From Streptomyces sp. SLBN-31 (GTDB lineage: Bacteria > Actinomycetota > Actinomycetes > Streptomycetales > Streptomycetaceae), in NCBI RefSeq assembly GCF_006715395.1, contig NZ_VFNC01000002.1:1674001-1738000 (forward strand): a DNA stretch of 64,000 bases. The letters are read 5' to 3'. The position numbers were made by a program, and so were the translations under genes. Shown one piece after another: positions 46,461 through 55,626 of this stretch (positions within the stretch are counted from its first letter, which is position 1; every line of letters starts with the position of its first letter). Under the pieces are notes generated by a model. That model saw only the letters and a program-made list of their open reading frames with translations, was not told the DNA's origin and ran no database searches.

Positions 46461-46964
46461 CTACTTCGCGTCGGAGTCGCCGTCGGTCTTCTTCGTCTCC
46501 TCGTCCGACTTCGTCTCCGTGGCGGCGGTCTCGTCGGCCGGCTCCTCGGTCGCGTCCTTCTTGCCGAGGTCGACGGACTTGTCGTCGGAGGCGGCGGCAG
46601 CTTCGTCGGCGGAGTCGTCGGTCTCGGTGAGGGAGGAGGCGTCGTCCGGGACGACGTCGGTGTCGGACTTCAGGTCGTGCTCGATGCCGTGCACGATGCG
46701 GTTGTACTCGTCATCGCTGAGCACGGAACCGATGGCGTTCTTCGCGAAGAGGAGGTCGACGCCCGGGCCGGCGTCGAGGAGGACCGTGTCCTCGTTGACC
46801 TCCTTGACCGTCGCGTACATGCCCCCGATCGTGCGGACGCCGCTGCCGGGCTGCATCTCGTTCCGCATCTGCTGGGCCTGCTGCTGCTTGCGCTTGGCCG
46901 AACGGGTCATGAGGAACATGGCCCCGATGAGCACGATGAACGGGAGGAGCATGGTGATATTCAC
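46461..46964 (-). CDS. yajC: Sec translocon accessory subunit YajC
   Basis: This 167-residue protein has the YajC layout: one N-terminal membrane helix (MLLPFIVLIGAMFLMTRSAKRKQQQ in parts, about residues 5-22), a basic stretch and the core GSGVRTIGGMYATVKEVNEDTVLLDAGPGV (in parts, about 40-70). An unusually long acidic tail follows (about 95-167, rich in Asp, Glu, Ser). GTG at 46964 follows AAGGAA. It precedes secD by 133 nt, so it heads the sec-apt group. Confidence 0.92.
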   Translation of the reverse strand: MNITMLLPFIVLIGAMFLMTRSAKRKQQQAQQMRNEMQPGSGVRTIGGMYATVKEVNEDTVLLDAGPGVDLLFAKNAIGSVLSDDEYNRIVHGIEHDLKSDTDVVPDDASSLTETDDSADEAAAASDDKSVDLGKKDATEEPADETAATETKSDEETKKTDGDSDAK

Positions 46965-47139
46965 GGGACGGAGTTTCCTTCGCACGACCGCGATGGAGAG
47001 CGGCCTCATGGATGGGGGTATGTATACCGCCGACAAAGGCGGCATCGGCGGAGTCTAAGCGAGTCCGCGCGCATGGAACAACGCTCAGCATGGCACCTGG
47101 GTTCCTTACCCGGCCAATGCCGACGCCGTCACAATGGCA

Positions 47140-48207
47140 TCACGTCCCGAACAGGTCCTGTTGTCCGTTTCCCGCAGTGGCGGAGCGGGGCGGGGTGAGG
47201 CCGAGATGCGCCCATGCGGCGGGCGTGGCCACCCGGCCGCGCGGGGTGCGGGCCAGCAGCCCCTCCCGTACGAGGAAGGGCTCGGCGACCTCTTCGACGG
47301 TCTCGCGCTCCTCCCCCACCGCTACGGCGAGCGTGGACAGGCCGACCGGTCCGCCGCCGAACAGCTTCAGCAGCGCCTCCAGTACACCGCGGTCGAGGCG
47401 GTCCAGGCCCCGGGCGTCAACTTCGTACACCGCGAGGGCCGCGGCCGCGATGTCCCGTGTGATGAGCCCGTCGGCCTTGACCTGGGCGTAGTCCCGGACG
47501 CGGCGCAGCAGGCGGTTGGCGATGCGGGGCGTGCCGCGGGAGCGGCCGGCGATCTCGGCGGCGCCGTCGGCCTGGATCTCGACGTCCAGCAGGTTCGCGG
47601 AGCGGTGGATGACGCGCTCCAGCTCGGCGGGCTCGTAGAACTCCATGTGCGCGGTGAAGCCGAAGCGGTCGCGCAGCGGGGGCGGCAGCAGACCCGCGCG
47701 GGTGGTGGCGCCGACCAGGGTGAAGGGGGGCAGTTCGAGCGGGATCGCGGTGGCGCCGGGGCCCTTGCCGACGATGACGTCGACGCGGAAGTCCTCCATG
47801 GCCATGTACAGCATCTCCTCGGCGGGCCGGGACATGCGGTGGATCTCGTCGAGGAAGAGGACCTCGCCCTCCTGGAGGGAGGACAGGATCGCGGCCAGGT
47901 CGCCGGCGTGCTGGATGGCGGGTCCGCTGGTGATGCGGATGGGGGCGCCCATCTCCGCCGCGATGATCATCGAGAGGGTGGTCTTGCCGAGGCCGGGGGC
48001 GCCGGAGAGGAGCACGTGGTCGGCGGTGGCGCCGCGCGCGCGGGCGGCGCGCAGCACCAGGTCGAGCTGCTCACGGACCTTCTCCTGGCCGATGAACTCG
48101 CCCAGGTCCTTGGGGCGCAGGGCGGCCTCGACGGCCTGGTCCTCACGGTCGGCGGACGCACCGACGAGCCGCTCGGCGGAGGTGTCGGTGGTGTCGTCCC
48201 AGTTCAT
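47140..48207 (-). CDS. ruvB: Holliday junction branch-migration helicase RuvB
   Basis: This 355-residue AAA+ motor drives branch migration with RuvA. Walker A is [18 protein letters not shown] (about residues 70-87), Walker [21 protein letters not shown] (about 117-136) and the C-terminal winged helix includes [18 protein letters not shown]. It lies 25 nt after ruvA at the end of the ruvC-ruvA-ruvB unit. Confidence 0.97.
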   Translation of the reverse strand: MNWDDTTDTSAERLVGASADREDQAVEAALRPKDLGEFIGQEKVREQLDLVLRAARARGATADHVLLSGAPGLGKTTLSMIIAAEMGAPIRITSGPAIQHAGDLAAILSSLQEGEVLFLDEIHRMSRPAEEMLYMAMEDFRVDVIVGKGPGATAIPLELPPFTLVGATTRAGLLPPPLRDRFGFTAHMEFYEPAELERVIHRSANLLDVEIQADGAAEIAGRSRGTPRIANRLLRRVRDYAQVKADGLITRDIAAAALAVYEVDARGLDRLDRGVLEALLKLFGGGPVGLSTLAVAVGEERETVEEVAEPFLVREGLLARTPRGRVATPAAWAHLGLTPPRSATAGNGQQDLFGT

Positions 48208-48232
48208 GTGGTGTGCCTCGGGTTCGGGGTGG

Positions 48233-48838
48233 TCAGCGGGCGCGGTTGAGGGTCTGCAGGGCCGCCTTCAGCAACTGGCCGACCTGCGGGGTGCCCTCGG
48301 CCGCCTCGGCCTGCGGCGCCACGGCGGTCACGGCCTCGTCGGCCTCGCGGGTGGCGTATCCCAGGCCGATGAGCGCGGCGTGCAGCTGGTCGCGCCAGCC
48401 CTGGGTGACGGGGGCGCCGACCGCGGGGGCGCCGACCGGTTCGCCGAGCCGGTCCTTGAGTTCCAGCAGCAGCTTCTGGGCGCCCTTCTTGCCGATGCCG
48501 GGGACGGCGGTCAGGGCTTTTTCGTCACTGGTGGCGATGGCACGGCGCAGAGCGTCCGGGCTGTGCACGGCCAGCATCGCCTGGGCGAGGCGGGGGCCGA
48601 CCCCGCTCGCCGTCTGCAGCAGCTCGAAGACCTGGCGTTCGTCGTCGTCCACGAAGCCGTACAGGGTGAGGGAGTCCTCCCGTACCACCAGGGAGGTGGC
48701 GAGCTTGGTCTGCTGGCCCATGCGCAGCCCGGAGAGGGTGTTGGGCGTGCACTGGACGGCGATGCCGATCCCGCCCACCTCGACCACGGCGGAGTCGGGC
48801 GCGAGGGCGGCGACCGGGCCGCTGACGAACGCGATCAT
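48233..48838 (-). CDS. ruvA: Holliday junction DNA-binding protein RuvA
   Basis: This 201-residue tetrameric protein holds the four-way junction and recruits RuvB. It begins [26 protein letters not shown] (in parts), the OB-fold. The two helix-hairpin-helix motifs are in [21 protein letters not shown] (about 71-91) and [28 protein letters not shown] (in parts, about 100-127). A flexible linker leads to the small domain III. The ATG overlaps the ruvC stop (ATGA). Confidence 0.96.
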   Translation of the reverse strand: MIAFVSGPVAALAPDSAVVEVGGIGIAVQCTPNTLSGLRMGQQTKLATSLVVREDSLTLYGFVDDDERQVFELLQTASGVGPRLAQAMLAVHSPDALRRAIATSDEKALTAVPGIGKKGAQKLLLELKDRLGEPVGAPAVGAPVTQGWRDQLHAALIGLGYATREADEAVTAVAPQAEAAEGTPQVGQLLKAALQTLNRAR

Positions 48839-49395
48839 GCGATACGGCCTTTCGATGATGCCTGGGCCGCCTTGGCCGCCTGGGCTGCGTGCAGGGCCAC
48901 GGCCTGCTGGAGTCGGTTCTGCGCGGGGGCGCGCCAGATGTGGCAGATGGCGAGAGCGAGGGCGTCCGCGGCGTCGGCGGGCTTGGGGGGCGCATCGAGC
49001 CGTAGGAGCCGGGTGACCATGGCGCCGACCTGGGCCTTGTCGGCGCGTCCGCTGCCGGTGACGGCCGCCTTGACCTCGCTGGGGGTGTGCAGGGCGACGG
49101 GGATGCCGCGGCGGGCGGCGCAGAGCATGGCGACGGCGCTGGCCTGGGCGGTGCCCATCACGGTCCGTACGTTGTGCTGGCTGAACACCCGCTCCACGGC
49201 GACGAATTCGGGCCGGTGTTCGTCCAGCCAGGCCTCGATGCCCTGCTCGATCGCGACGAGACGGTGCCCCAGTTCGGCGTCCGCGGGCGTGCGTACGACA
49301 CCCACGCCGACCATGGTGAGGGGCCGGCCGGCCACCCCCTCGACGACGCCGACTCCGCATCGGGTCAGGCCGGGGTCCACCCCGAGTACGCGCAC
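48835..49395 (-). CDS. ruvC: Holliday junction endonuclease RuvC
   Basis: This 186-residue nuclease cuts Holliday junctions. The RNase H-like acidic residues are seen in [14 protein letters not shown] (D7), [20 protein letters not shown] (E about 68) and [16 protein letters not shown] (about 139-154). The GTG at 49395 follows GGGAGGGG and places D7 at the standard position. It opens the ruvC-ruvA-ruvB cluster and is preceded by yebC, as in many actinobacteria. Confidence 0.95.
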   Translation of the reverse strand: MRVLGVDPGLTRCGVGVVEGVAGRPLTMVGVGVVRTPADAELGHRLVAIEQGIEAWLDEHRPEFVAVERVFSQHNVRTVMGTAQASAVAMLCAARRGIPVALHTPSEVKAAVTGSGRADKAQVGAMVTRLLRLDAPPKPADAADALALAICHIWRAPAQNRLQQAVALHAAQAAKAAQASSKGRIA

Positions 49396-49521
49396 CGCGC
49401 CCCTCCCCTCTCTGCGGTGATCACTGACTGCCGCAAGGCTATCCGCTGCCACTGACAACAGCGGCGGGCCGGTGGGACGTGTCCCATCGGCCCGCCGATG
49501 TCCGCTCGGTTCGCGGCAGCG

Positions 49522-50274
49522 CTACGCGTCGACCTTCTCCATGACCTCGTCGCTGACGTCGAAGTTGGCGAAGACGTTCTGCACGTCGTCGCTGTCCTCG
49601 AGCGCGTCGATCAGCTTGAAGATCTTCTTGGCGCCCTCCTCGTCCAGCTCGACCTGCATGGTCGGGACGAAGTTGGCCTCGGCGGAGTCGTAGTCGATCC
49701 CGGCGTCCTGCAGGGCGGTGCGGACCGCGACCAGGTCGGTGGCCTCGCTGAGCACCTCGAAGGACTCGCCCAGGTCGTTGACCTCCTCGGCACCCGCGTC
49801 CAGGACGGCGGCGAGGACGTCGTCCTCGGACAGCTCGCCCTTGGGGACGATCACGACGCCCTTGCGGTTGAAGAGGTACGACACCGAGCCCGGGTCGGCC
49901 ATGGAACCGCCGTTGCGGGTCATGGCGACGCGGACGTCGGAGGCGGCGCGGTTGCGGTTGTCGGTGAGGCACTCGATGAGCACCGCGACGCCGTTCGGGC
50001 CGTAGCCCTCGTACATGATCGTCTCGTAGTCGGCGCCGCCGGCCTCGAGTCCACCGCCGCGCTTGATCGCGGAGTCGATGTTCTTGTTCGGGACCGACGA
50101 CTTCTTGGCCTTCTGGACGGCGTCGTAGAGCGTCGGGTTGCCGTCGAGGTCCACGCCGCCCATGCGCGCCGCGACCTCGATGTTCTTGATCAGCTTCGCG
50201 AAGAGCTTGCCGCGCTTGGCGTCGATCACGGCCTTCTTGTGCTTCGTCGTGGCCCATTTAGAGTGGCCGGACAT
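49522..50274 (-). CDS. yebC: YebC/TACO1 family translational or transcriptional regulator
   Basis: This 250-residue protein has the family start [40 protein letters not shown] (in parts, residues 1-40), then [22 protein letters not shown] (about 89-110) and a C-terminal acidic domain ([14 protein letters not shown]). The family affects gene expression and, in several organisms, translation of polyproline stretches. It lies between pdxT and ruvC. Confidence 0.95.
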   Translation of the reverse strand: MSGHSKWATTKHKKAVIDAKRGKLFAKLIKNIEVAARMGGVDLDGNPTLYDAVQKAKKSSVPNKNIDSAIKRGGGLEAGGADYETIMYEGYGPNGVAVLIECLTDNRNRAASDVRVAMTRNGGSMADPGSVSYLFNRKGVVIVPKGELSEDDVLAAVLDAGAEEVNDLGESFEVLSEATDLVAVRTALQDAGIDYDSAEANFVPTMQVELDEEGAKKIFKLIDALEDSDDVQNVFANFDVSDEVMEKVDA

Positions 50275-50326
50275 CTGCCTGTCTCCTTCGCGTAACCCAT
50301 CTCTGCAACGAACGCCAGGAATCCTA

Positions 50327-50929
50327 CTAGGACTCCGTCGCCCGGTTCGCGTGCACCATGTCGACGAACAGGGAGTGCACGCGGTGGTCGCCGGTCAGTT
50401 CCGGGTGGAACGACGTGGCGAGCGCGTTGCCCTGGCGGACCGCGACGATGTGGCCTTCGTGCTCGGCGAGCACCTCGGTCTCGGCGCCGACGGACTCGAC
50501 CCAGGGGGCGCGGATGAAGACGCCTTCTACAGGATCGCCCTCGACGCCCTTGACGTCGACCGCCGCTTCGAAGGACTCGTTCTGCCGGCCGAACGCGTTG
50601 CGGCGCACGATCATGTCGATGCCGCCGAAGGTCTCCTGGCCCGAGCGCGGGTCGAGGATCTTGTCGGCGAGCATGATCATGCCGGCGCAGGTGCCGTAGA
50701 CGGGCATGCCGGCACGCACGCGTGCGCGGAGGGGCTCCATCACGCCGAAGAGGACGGCGAGCTTGGAGATGGTGGTGGACTCGCCGCCGGGGATGACGAG
50801 GCCGTCCACCTCGGCGAGTTCTTCGGGGCGCCTGACCGGCCTGGCCACGGCGTCGGCCGCGGCCAGGGCGATGAGGTGCTCCCGTACGTCGCCCTGGAGG
50901 GCCAGGACGCCTATGACGGGGGTGTTCAT
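50327..50929 (-). CDS. pdxT: Pyridoxal 5'-phosphate synthase glutaminase subunit PdxT
   Basis: This 200-residue glutaminase delivers ammonia to PdxS. It has [18 protein letters not shown] (about residues 5-22), the oxyanion [16 protein letters not shown], the nucleophile in [14 protein letters not shown] (about 75-88) and the His-Glu pair in [17 protein letters not shown] (about 176-192). It lies 13 nt after pdxS and the two form the PLP synthase operon. Confidence 0.96.
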   Translation of the reverse strand: MNTPVIGVLALQGDVREHLIALAAADAVARPVRRPEELAEVDGLVIPGGESTTISKLAVLFGVMEPLRARVRAGMPVYGTCAGMIMLADKILDPRSGQETFGGIDMIVRRNAFGRQNESFEAAVDVKGVEGDPVEGVFIRAPWVESVGAETEVLAEHEGHIVAVRQGNALATSFHPELTGDHRVHSLFVDMVHANRATES

Positions 50930-50942
50930 GTGATCCGGTGCC

Positions 50943-51854
50943 TTACCAGCCGCGGTTGGCGTAGCGCTCGGCCTCGGGCAGGGTGTCGCAGTTGATGCCG
51001 ACCATGGCCTCGCCGAGGTTGCGGGACGCGTCCGCGATGATCTTCGGGTCGTCGTAGAAGGTGGTGGCCTTGACGATGGCGGCGGCGCGCTTGGCCGGGT
51101 CGCCCGACTTGAAGATGCCGGAGCCGACGAAGACGCCCTCGGCGCCGAGCTGGCGCATCAGGGCCGCGTCGGCCGGGGTGGCCACGCCGCCGGCGGAGAA
51201 CAGCACCACGGGGAGCTTGCCGAGCTCGGCGACCTCCTTGACCAGCTCGTACGGGGCGCGCAGCTCCTTGGCGGCGGCGTACAGCTCGTGGTTGTCGTAG
51301 CCGCGCAGGCGGGCGATCTCGTTCTTGATCTGGCGCAGGTGGCGGACGGCCTCGACGACGTTGCCGGTGCCGGCCTCGCCCTTGGAGCGGATCATGGCCG
51401 CGCCCTCGGCGATGCGGCGCAGGGCCTCGCCGAGGTTGGTGGCGCCGCAGACGAAGGGGGTGGTGAAGGCCCACTTGTCGGAGTGGTTGACCTCGTCGGC
51501 CGGGGTGAGGACCTCGGACTCGTCGATGTAGTCGACGCCGAGGGACTGCAGGACCTGGGCCTCGACGAAGTGGCCGATGCGGGACTTGGCCATGACCGGG
51601 ATGGAGACGGCCTCGATGATGCCCTCGATCATGTCCGGGTCGGACATGCGGGCCACGCCGCCGTCCTTGCGGATGTCGGCCGGGACCCGCTCCAGGGCCA
51701 TGACGGCGACGGCGCCCGCGTCCTCGGCGATCTTCGCCTGCTCCGGCGTGACGACGTCCATGATCACGCCACCCTTGAGCTGCTCGGCCATGCCGCGCTT
51801 CACGCGCGCGGTGCCGGTCTCGGGGGCCTGGTTTTCGGAGAGGGTGCTGGACAC
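50943..51854 (-). CDS. pdxS: Pyridoxal 5'-phosphate synthase lyase subunit PdxS
   Basis: This 303-residue barrel enzyme makes PLP from ribose 5-phosphate, glyceraldehyde 3-phosphate and ammonia. Family segments include [17 protein letters not shown] (about 19-35), [15 protein letters not shown] (about 87-101) with the catalytic lysine, and the phosphate-binding [15 protein letters not shown] (about 161-175). I used GTG 51854 ([13 protein letters not shown]) in place of the upstream ATG by homology from memory. Confidence 0.97.
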   Translation of the reverse strand: MSSTLSENQAPETGTARVKRGMAEQLKGGVIMDVVTPEQAKIAEDAGAVAVMALERVPADIRKDGGVARMSDPDMIEGIIEAVSIPVMAKSRIGHFVEAQVLQSLGVDYIDESEVLTPADEVNHSDKWAFTTPFVCGATNLGEALRRIAEGAAMIRSKGEAGTGNVVEAVRHLRQIKNEIARLRGYDNHELYAAAKELRAPYELVKEVAELGKLPVVLFSAGGVATPADAALMRQLGAEGVFVGSGIFKSGDPAKRAAAIVKATTFYDDPKIIADASRNLGEAMVGINCDTLPEAERYANRGW

Positions 51855-51994
51855 GGATGACCTCACTGAAGGGAAAGAGGGTTTCTGCAATCACCGAGGA
51901 AACGTGAGCGCACCAGTCCACGGCAAGGGCCAATGGCAACCCGGTGGATCGTTTTGCCGCGGAGCCGCCCGTGCCGGACGGCGCGTGCGGCGTC

Positions 51995-52537
51995 TCAGGC
52001 CACCCGGTCCGCCAGGTCGGCCGGCGGCTCGTCGTCCATCTCGAAGGCCATGGGGGCGGGGGCGTGACCGGCCAGGCGGAACCAGCGGACCTTGCGGTGT
52101 TCGCGCAGCCGGTGGGCCGCGCCGACGGCGTCGTTGTGGAAGCGGCGGGCCATCGGGACGCGGCGTACCGCCTCCGCGAGCTCGTGGGTGGCCGCCTCCC
52201 CGCCGGGGGCCTCGCGCACCACCTCCACCTGGGCCGGTTCGGCGAACACCGCCCGCAGCGCCTGGCTCAGCTCGCTCTCGGCGACCTCCCGCTGCTCCTC
52301 CTCGGCCTGCCGGGCGGCGTGCGCGGCCTCGTACAGGACGATCGACGCGGCCGGGTCGAGGACGCCCGAGGTGGCCAGTTCCTGGGCCACCGAGGCCCTG
52401 CGCAGCAGCTGCGCGTCGAGGGCGGCGCGGGCGGCGTCGATCCGGGCGTGCAGCCGGTCCAGACGGCCCGCGGTCCAGCTCAGGTACAGGCCGAACGCGA
52501 CGAGGGCGACGAGGATCCAGATCAGGGTTGCGGTCAC
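51995..52537 (-). CDS. Membrane-anchored LemA-like protein
   Basis: This 180-residue protein has an N-terminal membrane helix (MTATLIWILVALVAFGLYLSW in parts) and a long helical region (RLHARIDAARAALDAQLLRRASV, EEQREVAESELSQALRAVF) resembling the LemA fold. The RRFHNDAVGAAHRLREHRKVRWFRLAG segment (about 132-158) matches the LemA-type ending. The function is unknown. It lies between pdxS and the PIM lipid genes, 44 nt downstream of pimA, and probably belongs to that operon. GTG start at 52537. Confidence 0.78.
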   Translation of the reverse strand: MTATLIWILVALVAFGLYLSWTAGRLDRLHARIDAARAALDAQLLRRASVAQELATSGVLDPAASIVLYEAAHAARQAEEEQREVAESELSQALRAVFAEPAQVEVVREAPGGEAATHELAEAVRRVPMARRFHNDAVGAAHRLREHRKVRWFRLAGHAPAPMAFEMDDEPPADLADRVA

Positions 52538-52581
52538 GGGCGCTCACGTTACCGGGCACCTCACGGCGCCCGGAGGGGGCA

Positions 52582-53751
52582 TCAGTCGCGCGCCAGCCCG
52601 AGCCGCGCCCGCAGCCCCGGCGCCCGGTCGTCCTCCGCCGCCGCGACCGCCGTCGTCCCGTCCGTGACCGTCTCGTACACCGACAGGATGTCCGCCCCGA
52701 CCGTCGACCAGTCGAAGCGCCGTACGTGCGCGCTGCCCCGCTCGCGGAGTTCGGCCCGGCGCCCGGGGTCCCCGAGCAGCCGCACCGCCGCCTCCGCCAG
52801 CGCGTCGGAGTCCTCGTTGGCGAACAGTTCTCCGGCCGCTCCCTGGTCCAGCACCTGCGCGAAGGCGTCCAGGTCCGAGGCGAGGACCGGCGCGCCCGCC
52901 GACATGGCCTCGACGAGGATGATGCCGAAGCTCTCGCCGCCGGTGTTGGGGGCGACGTAGAGGTCGACGCTGCGCAGGAAGCGGGCCTTGTCCTCGTCGC
53001 TGATCATGCCCAGGAACTCGACGCGGGAGCGCAGTTCGGCGGGCAGCGACTCGACCGCCTCCTCCTCGTCGCCGCGGCCCGCTACCAGCAGTCGCGTCTG
53101 CGGCCGGGCCGCGAGGATCTTCGGCAGGGCCCGCATCAGCACCGGCAGGCCCTTGCGCGGCTCGTCGATGCGGCCGATGAAGCCGATCGTGTCGCCCTGC
53201 CAGGCGGGGTTGGGCTCGGCCTTGGCGAAGAAGTCGACGTCCACGCCGTTCGGGATGACCACCGCGTCGCCGCCCAGGTGCTCGACCAGGGTGCGGCGGG
53301 CGTACTCGCTCACCGCGATCCGCGCGCTGATCTTCTCCAGGGCCGCCTGGAGGATCGCGTACGCGGCGATCATGGCCTTGGAGCGCGGGTTGGAGGTGTG
53401 GAAGGTGGCCACGATCGGGCCCGACGCCGCCCAGCAGGTCAGCAGGCCCAGCGACGGCGAGGTCGGCTCGTGGATGTGCACGACGTCGAAGTGGCCGTCG
53501 TGCAGCCAGCGGCGCACCCGGGCCGCCGAGAGGAAACCGAAGTTCAGCCGGGCCACCGAGCCGTTGTACGGCACCGGCACCGCGCGGCCCGCCGAGACGA
53601 CGTACGGCGGCAGCGGGGTGTCGTCGTCGGCGGGGGCCAGCACGGACACCTCGTGACCGAGCCGGATGAAGTACTCGGCGAGGTCGCGGATGTGGAACTG
53701 GACGCCGCCCGGTACGTCCCAGGAGTACGGGCAGACGATGCCGATCCTCAC
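52582..53751 (-). CDS. pimA: Phosphatidylinositol alpha-mannosyltransferase (PimA-type, GT4)
   Basis: This 389-residue GT-B glycosyltransferase begins MRIGIVCPYSWDVPGGVQFH, the typical GT4 start, and has the EX7E motif in GESFGIILVEAMSAGAPVLAS (about residues 270-290). Together with the neighbouring pgsA and acyltransferase genes this fits the first mannosylation of phosphatidylinositol. The GTG start overlaps the acyltransferase stop (GTGA). The last 30 residues are variable. Confidence 0.92.
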   Translation of the reverse strand: MRIGIVCPYSWDVPGGVQFHIRDLAEYFIRLGHEVSVLAPADDDTPLPPYVVSAGRAVPVPYNGSVARLNFGFLSAARVRRWLHDGHFDVVHIHEPTSPSLGLLTCWAASGPIVATFHTSNPRSKAMIAAYAILQAALEKISARIAVSEYARRTLVEHLGGDAVVIPNGVDVDFFAKAEPNPAWQGDTIGFIGRIDEPRKGLPVLMRALPKILAARPQTRLLVAGRGDEEEAVESLPAELRSRVEFLGMISDEDKARFLRSVDLYVAPNTGGESFGIILVEAMSAGAPVLASDLDAFAQVLDQGAAGELFANEDSDALAEAAVRLLGDPGRRAELRERGSAHVRRFDWSTVGADILSVYETVTDGTTAVAAAEDDRAPGLRARLGLARD

Positions 53752-54668
53752 GAAGCCCCCTTGGCGGGATCACGTGCGGGGTCGAGGTCCTTGAGCCACA
53801 GACGCTGCAGCATGTGCCAGTCCTCCGGATGGTCGGCGATCCCGGTGGCGAAGGCGTCGGCCAGCGCCTGTGTCATGACAGACGTCTTCTCGGCCCGGTT
53901 GCCTGTCCCGGGGACCTCGATCGGCGGATGGACACGTCCCTGCATCACGGGCGAGTCGTCGTACCAGAGCGTGACCGGCAGCAGGAGCGCGCCGGTCTGC
54001 TGGGCCAGGAGGGCCGGACCGGCCGGCATCCGAGTGGCCTCGCCGAAGAACCGGACCTCCACGCCCGAGGCCGACAGGTCGCGCTCGGCGACCAGGCAGA
54101 CCAGGCCGCCGTCGCGCAGCCGGCGGGCCAGGGTGCCGAAGGCGGTGCCGCCGCTGTGCGGCAGGACCTCCATGCCGAGGCCCTCGCGGTAGGCGACGAA
54201 ACGGTCGTAGAGGCTCTCGGGCTTGAGGCGCTCGGCGACCGTGGTGAACGGCGTCTGAAGCGCCGTGGTGACCCAGGCGCCGGCCAGGTCCCAGTTGGCC
54301 ATGTGCGGCAACGCGAGGACGACGCCCCTGCCGGAGGCGATGCCGTCGGTGAGGTGGTGCAGGTCCTTGGGGTCGAAGCCCGTCCGCACGCGCTCGGCGC
54401 TCCACGCCGGCAGCCGGAACGACTCCATCCAGTAGCGCAGGTAGGAGCGCATCCCCGCACGCGAGAGCTCGGCGAGACGCTCGGGGCTCGCGTCCGGCAC
54501 CACGCGCGCGTAGTTGGCCTCCAGTCGCTGCACGCCCTTGCCGCGCCGCTTCCAGGCGAGGTCGGCGATGCTCCGGCCGAGCCGTACGGCGGCCGGCTCC
54601 GGAAGCTTCTTGACCGTGCTCCAGCCCAGGCCGTACAGCCCGTCGGTCAGCTGATCCCGCACGCTCAC
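53748..54668 (-). CDS. Phosphatidylinositol mannoside acyltransferase (LPLAT family)
   Basis: This 306-residue lauroyl-acyltransferase-like protein has the catalytic HX4D motif in LALPHMANWDLAGAWV (about residues 98-113) and a second conserved area with RLRDGGLVCLVAERDLSASGVEVRFFGE (in parts, about 177-204). In mycobacteria the equivalent protein (PatA) acylates PIM. It overlaps pimA and pgsA by 4 nt each (GTGA), so the three are co-translated. Confidence 0.92.
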   Translation of the reverse strand: MSVRDQLTDGLYGLGWSTVKKLPEPAAVRLGRSIADLAWKRRGKGVQRLEANYARVVPDASPERLAELSRAGMRSYLRYWMESFRLPAWSAERVRTGFDPKDLHHLTDGIASGRGVVLALPHMANWDLAGAWVTTALQTPFTTVAERLKPESLYDRFVAYREGLGMEVLPHSGGTAFGTLARRLRDGGLVCLVAERDLSASGVEVRFFGEATRMPAGPALLAQQTGALLLPVTLWYDDSPVMQGRVHPPIEVPGTGNRAEKTSVMTQALADAFATGIADHPEDWHMLQRLWLKDLDPARDPAKGAS

Positions 54669-55351
54669 TTCGCCGCCTCACTCCCCTGGGAGGCATTCTC
54701 GCTCTCCTGGGCGGCGGCCGCCGCCTCGGCCTCGGCCGATTCGCGGCGGACCGTGACGACGCGCTGGACGAGGGTGACGAGGCTGCCGACGGCGACGATC
54801 CACAGGGCGACGGGCAGCAGGTACTGGATCCCCGGCACGCCGAACTTGTGCAGCCCGGCGAGACCGGCCGCGACCAGCGAGATGACCAGGCGCTCGGCCC
54901 GCTCGACGAGGCCGTTCACCGCGACCGGCAGGCCGATCGACTCGCCCCGGGCCTTGGTGTACGACACCACCTGGCCGCTGGCCAGGCAGAAGATGGAGAC
55001 GGCGCACAGGACGTTGTCGTTGCCGTGGCCCGCGTACCAGAGGGCGAATCCGCCGAAGATCGCGCCGTCGGCGACGCGGTCGAGGGTGGAGTCGAGGAAC
55101 GCGCCCCAGCGGCTGCTGCGCCCGAGCTGGCGGGCCATGTTGCCGTCGACCAGGTCGGAGAAGACGAACAGCGTGATGACGACGGTGCCCCAGAAGAACT
55201 CGCCCATGGGGTAGAAGACCAGGGCGCCGGCGACCACGCCCGCGGTGCCCAGCAGCGTGACCGTGTCAGGGCTGACGCCCCGGCGGATGAGAAACGCGGC
55301 GAACGGTGTGAGGACACGCGTGAAGAATGCACGCGCGTACTTGTTCAGCAT
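54665..55351 (-). CDS. pgsA: Phosphatidylinositol phosphate synthase (CDP-alcohol phosphotransferase)
   Basis: This 228-residue membrane enzyme makes phosphatidylinositol phosphate from CDP-diacylglycerol and inositol 1-phosphate. The complete CDP-alcohol phosphotransferase signature D-x2-DG-x2-AR-x8-G-x3-D-x3-D appears from DLVDGNMAR to FLDSTLD (about residues 66-91). Six membrane helices are predicted and the C-terminus is Glu/Ala-rich. ATG at 55351 follows GGGAAGG. It leads the pgsA-acyltransferase-pimA operon. Confidence 0.93.
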   Translation of the reverse strand: MLNKYARAFFTRVLTPFAAFLIRRGVSPDTVTLLGTAGVVAGALVFYPMGEFFWGTVVITLFVFSDLVDGNMARQLGRSSRWGAFLDSTLDRVADGAIFGGFALWYAGHGNDNVLCAVSIFCLASGQVVSYTKARGESIGLPVAVNGLVERAERLVISLVAAGLAGLHKFGVPGIQYLLPVALWIVAVGSLVTLVQRVVTVRRESAEAEAAAAAQESENASQGSEAAK

Positions 55352-55626
55352 GGCCTTCCCGACGGTCGGTGTGACCGGCTCGGCCCCTGTGGCCACCGGC
55401 GGGCCCATCGTAGCCACGCGCGCGTGTGTGCGACCGCCGGGCACTGTCGGACGGGACCAGTGGCCGTCGGCGGGGGGACCTACGGGCACGATCACGTCCT
55501 CCGTATGGACGCACCGTGACGGGAGTGGAAAGCTCGAAGAACCGCGGGCGTCATCGGAGCCGTCACCGCACGCGGCCCCGTACGCCCGCGCCCACAGTGA
55601 CCTCACCGTGCACGGGAGGCAGGATC
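55352..55626. promoter_or_regulatory. Divergent intergenic region between pgsA and the EF-G-like gene
   Basis: These 275 nt contain no convincing gene and must hold the promoters of the PIM lipid operon (-) and of the EF-G-like gene (+). No strong promoter consensus was seen. The sequence GGGAGG just before 55627 is the ribosome-binding site of the EF-G-like gene. Confidence 0.4.
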
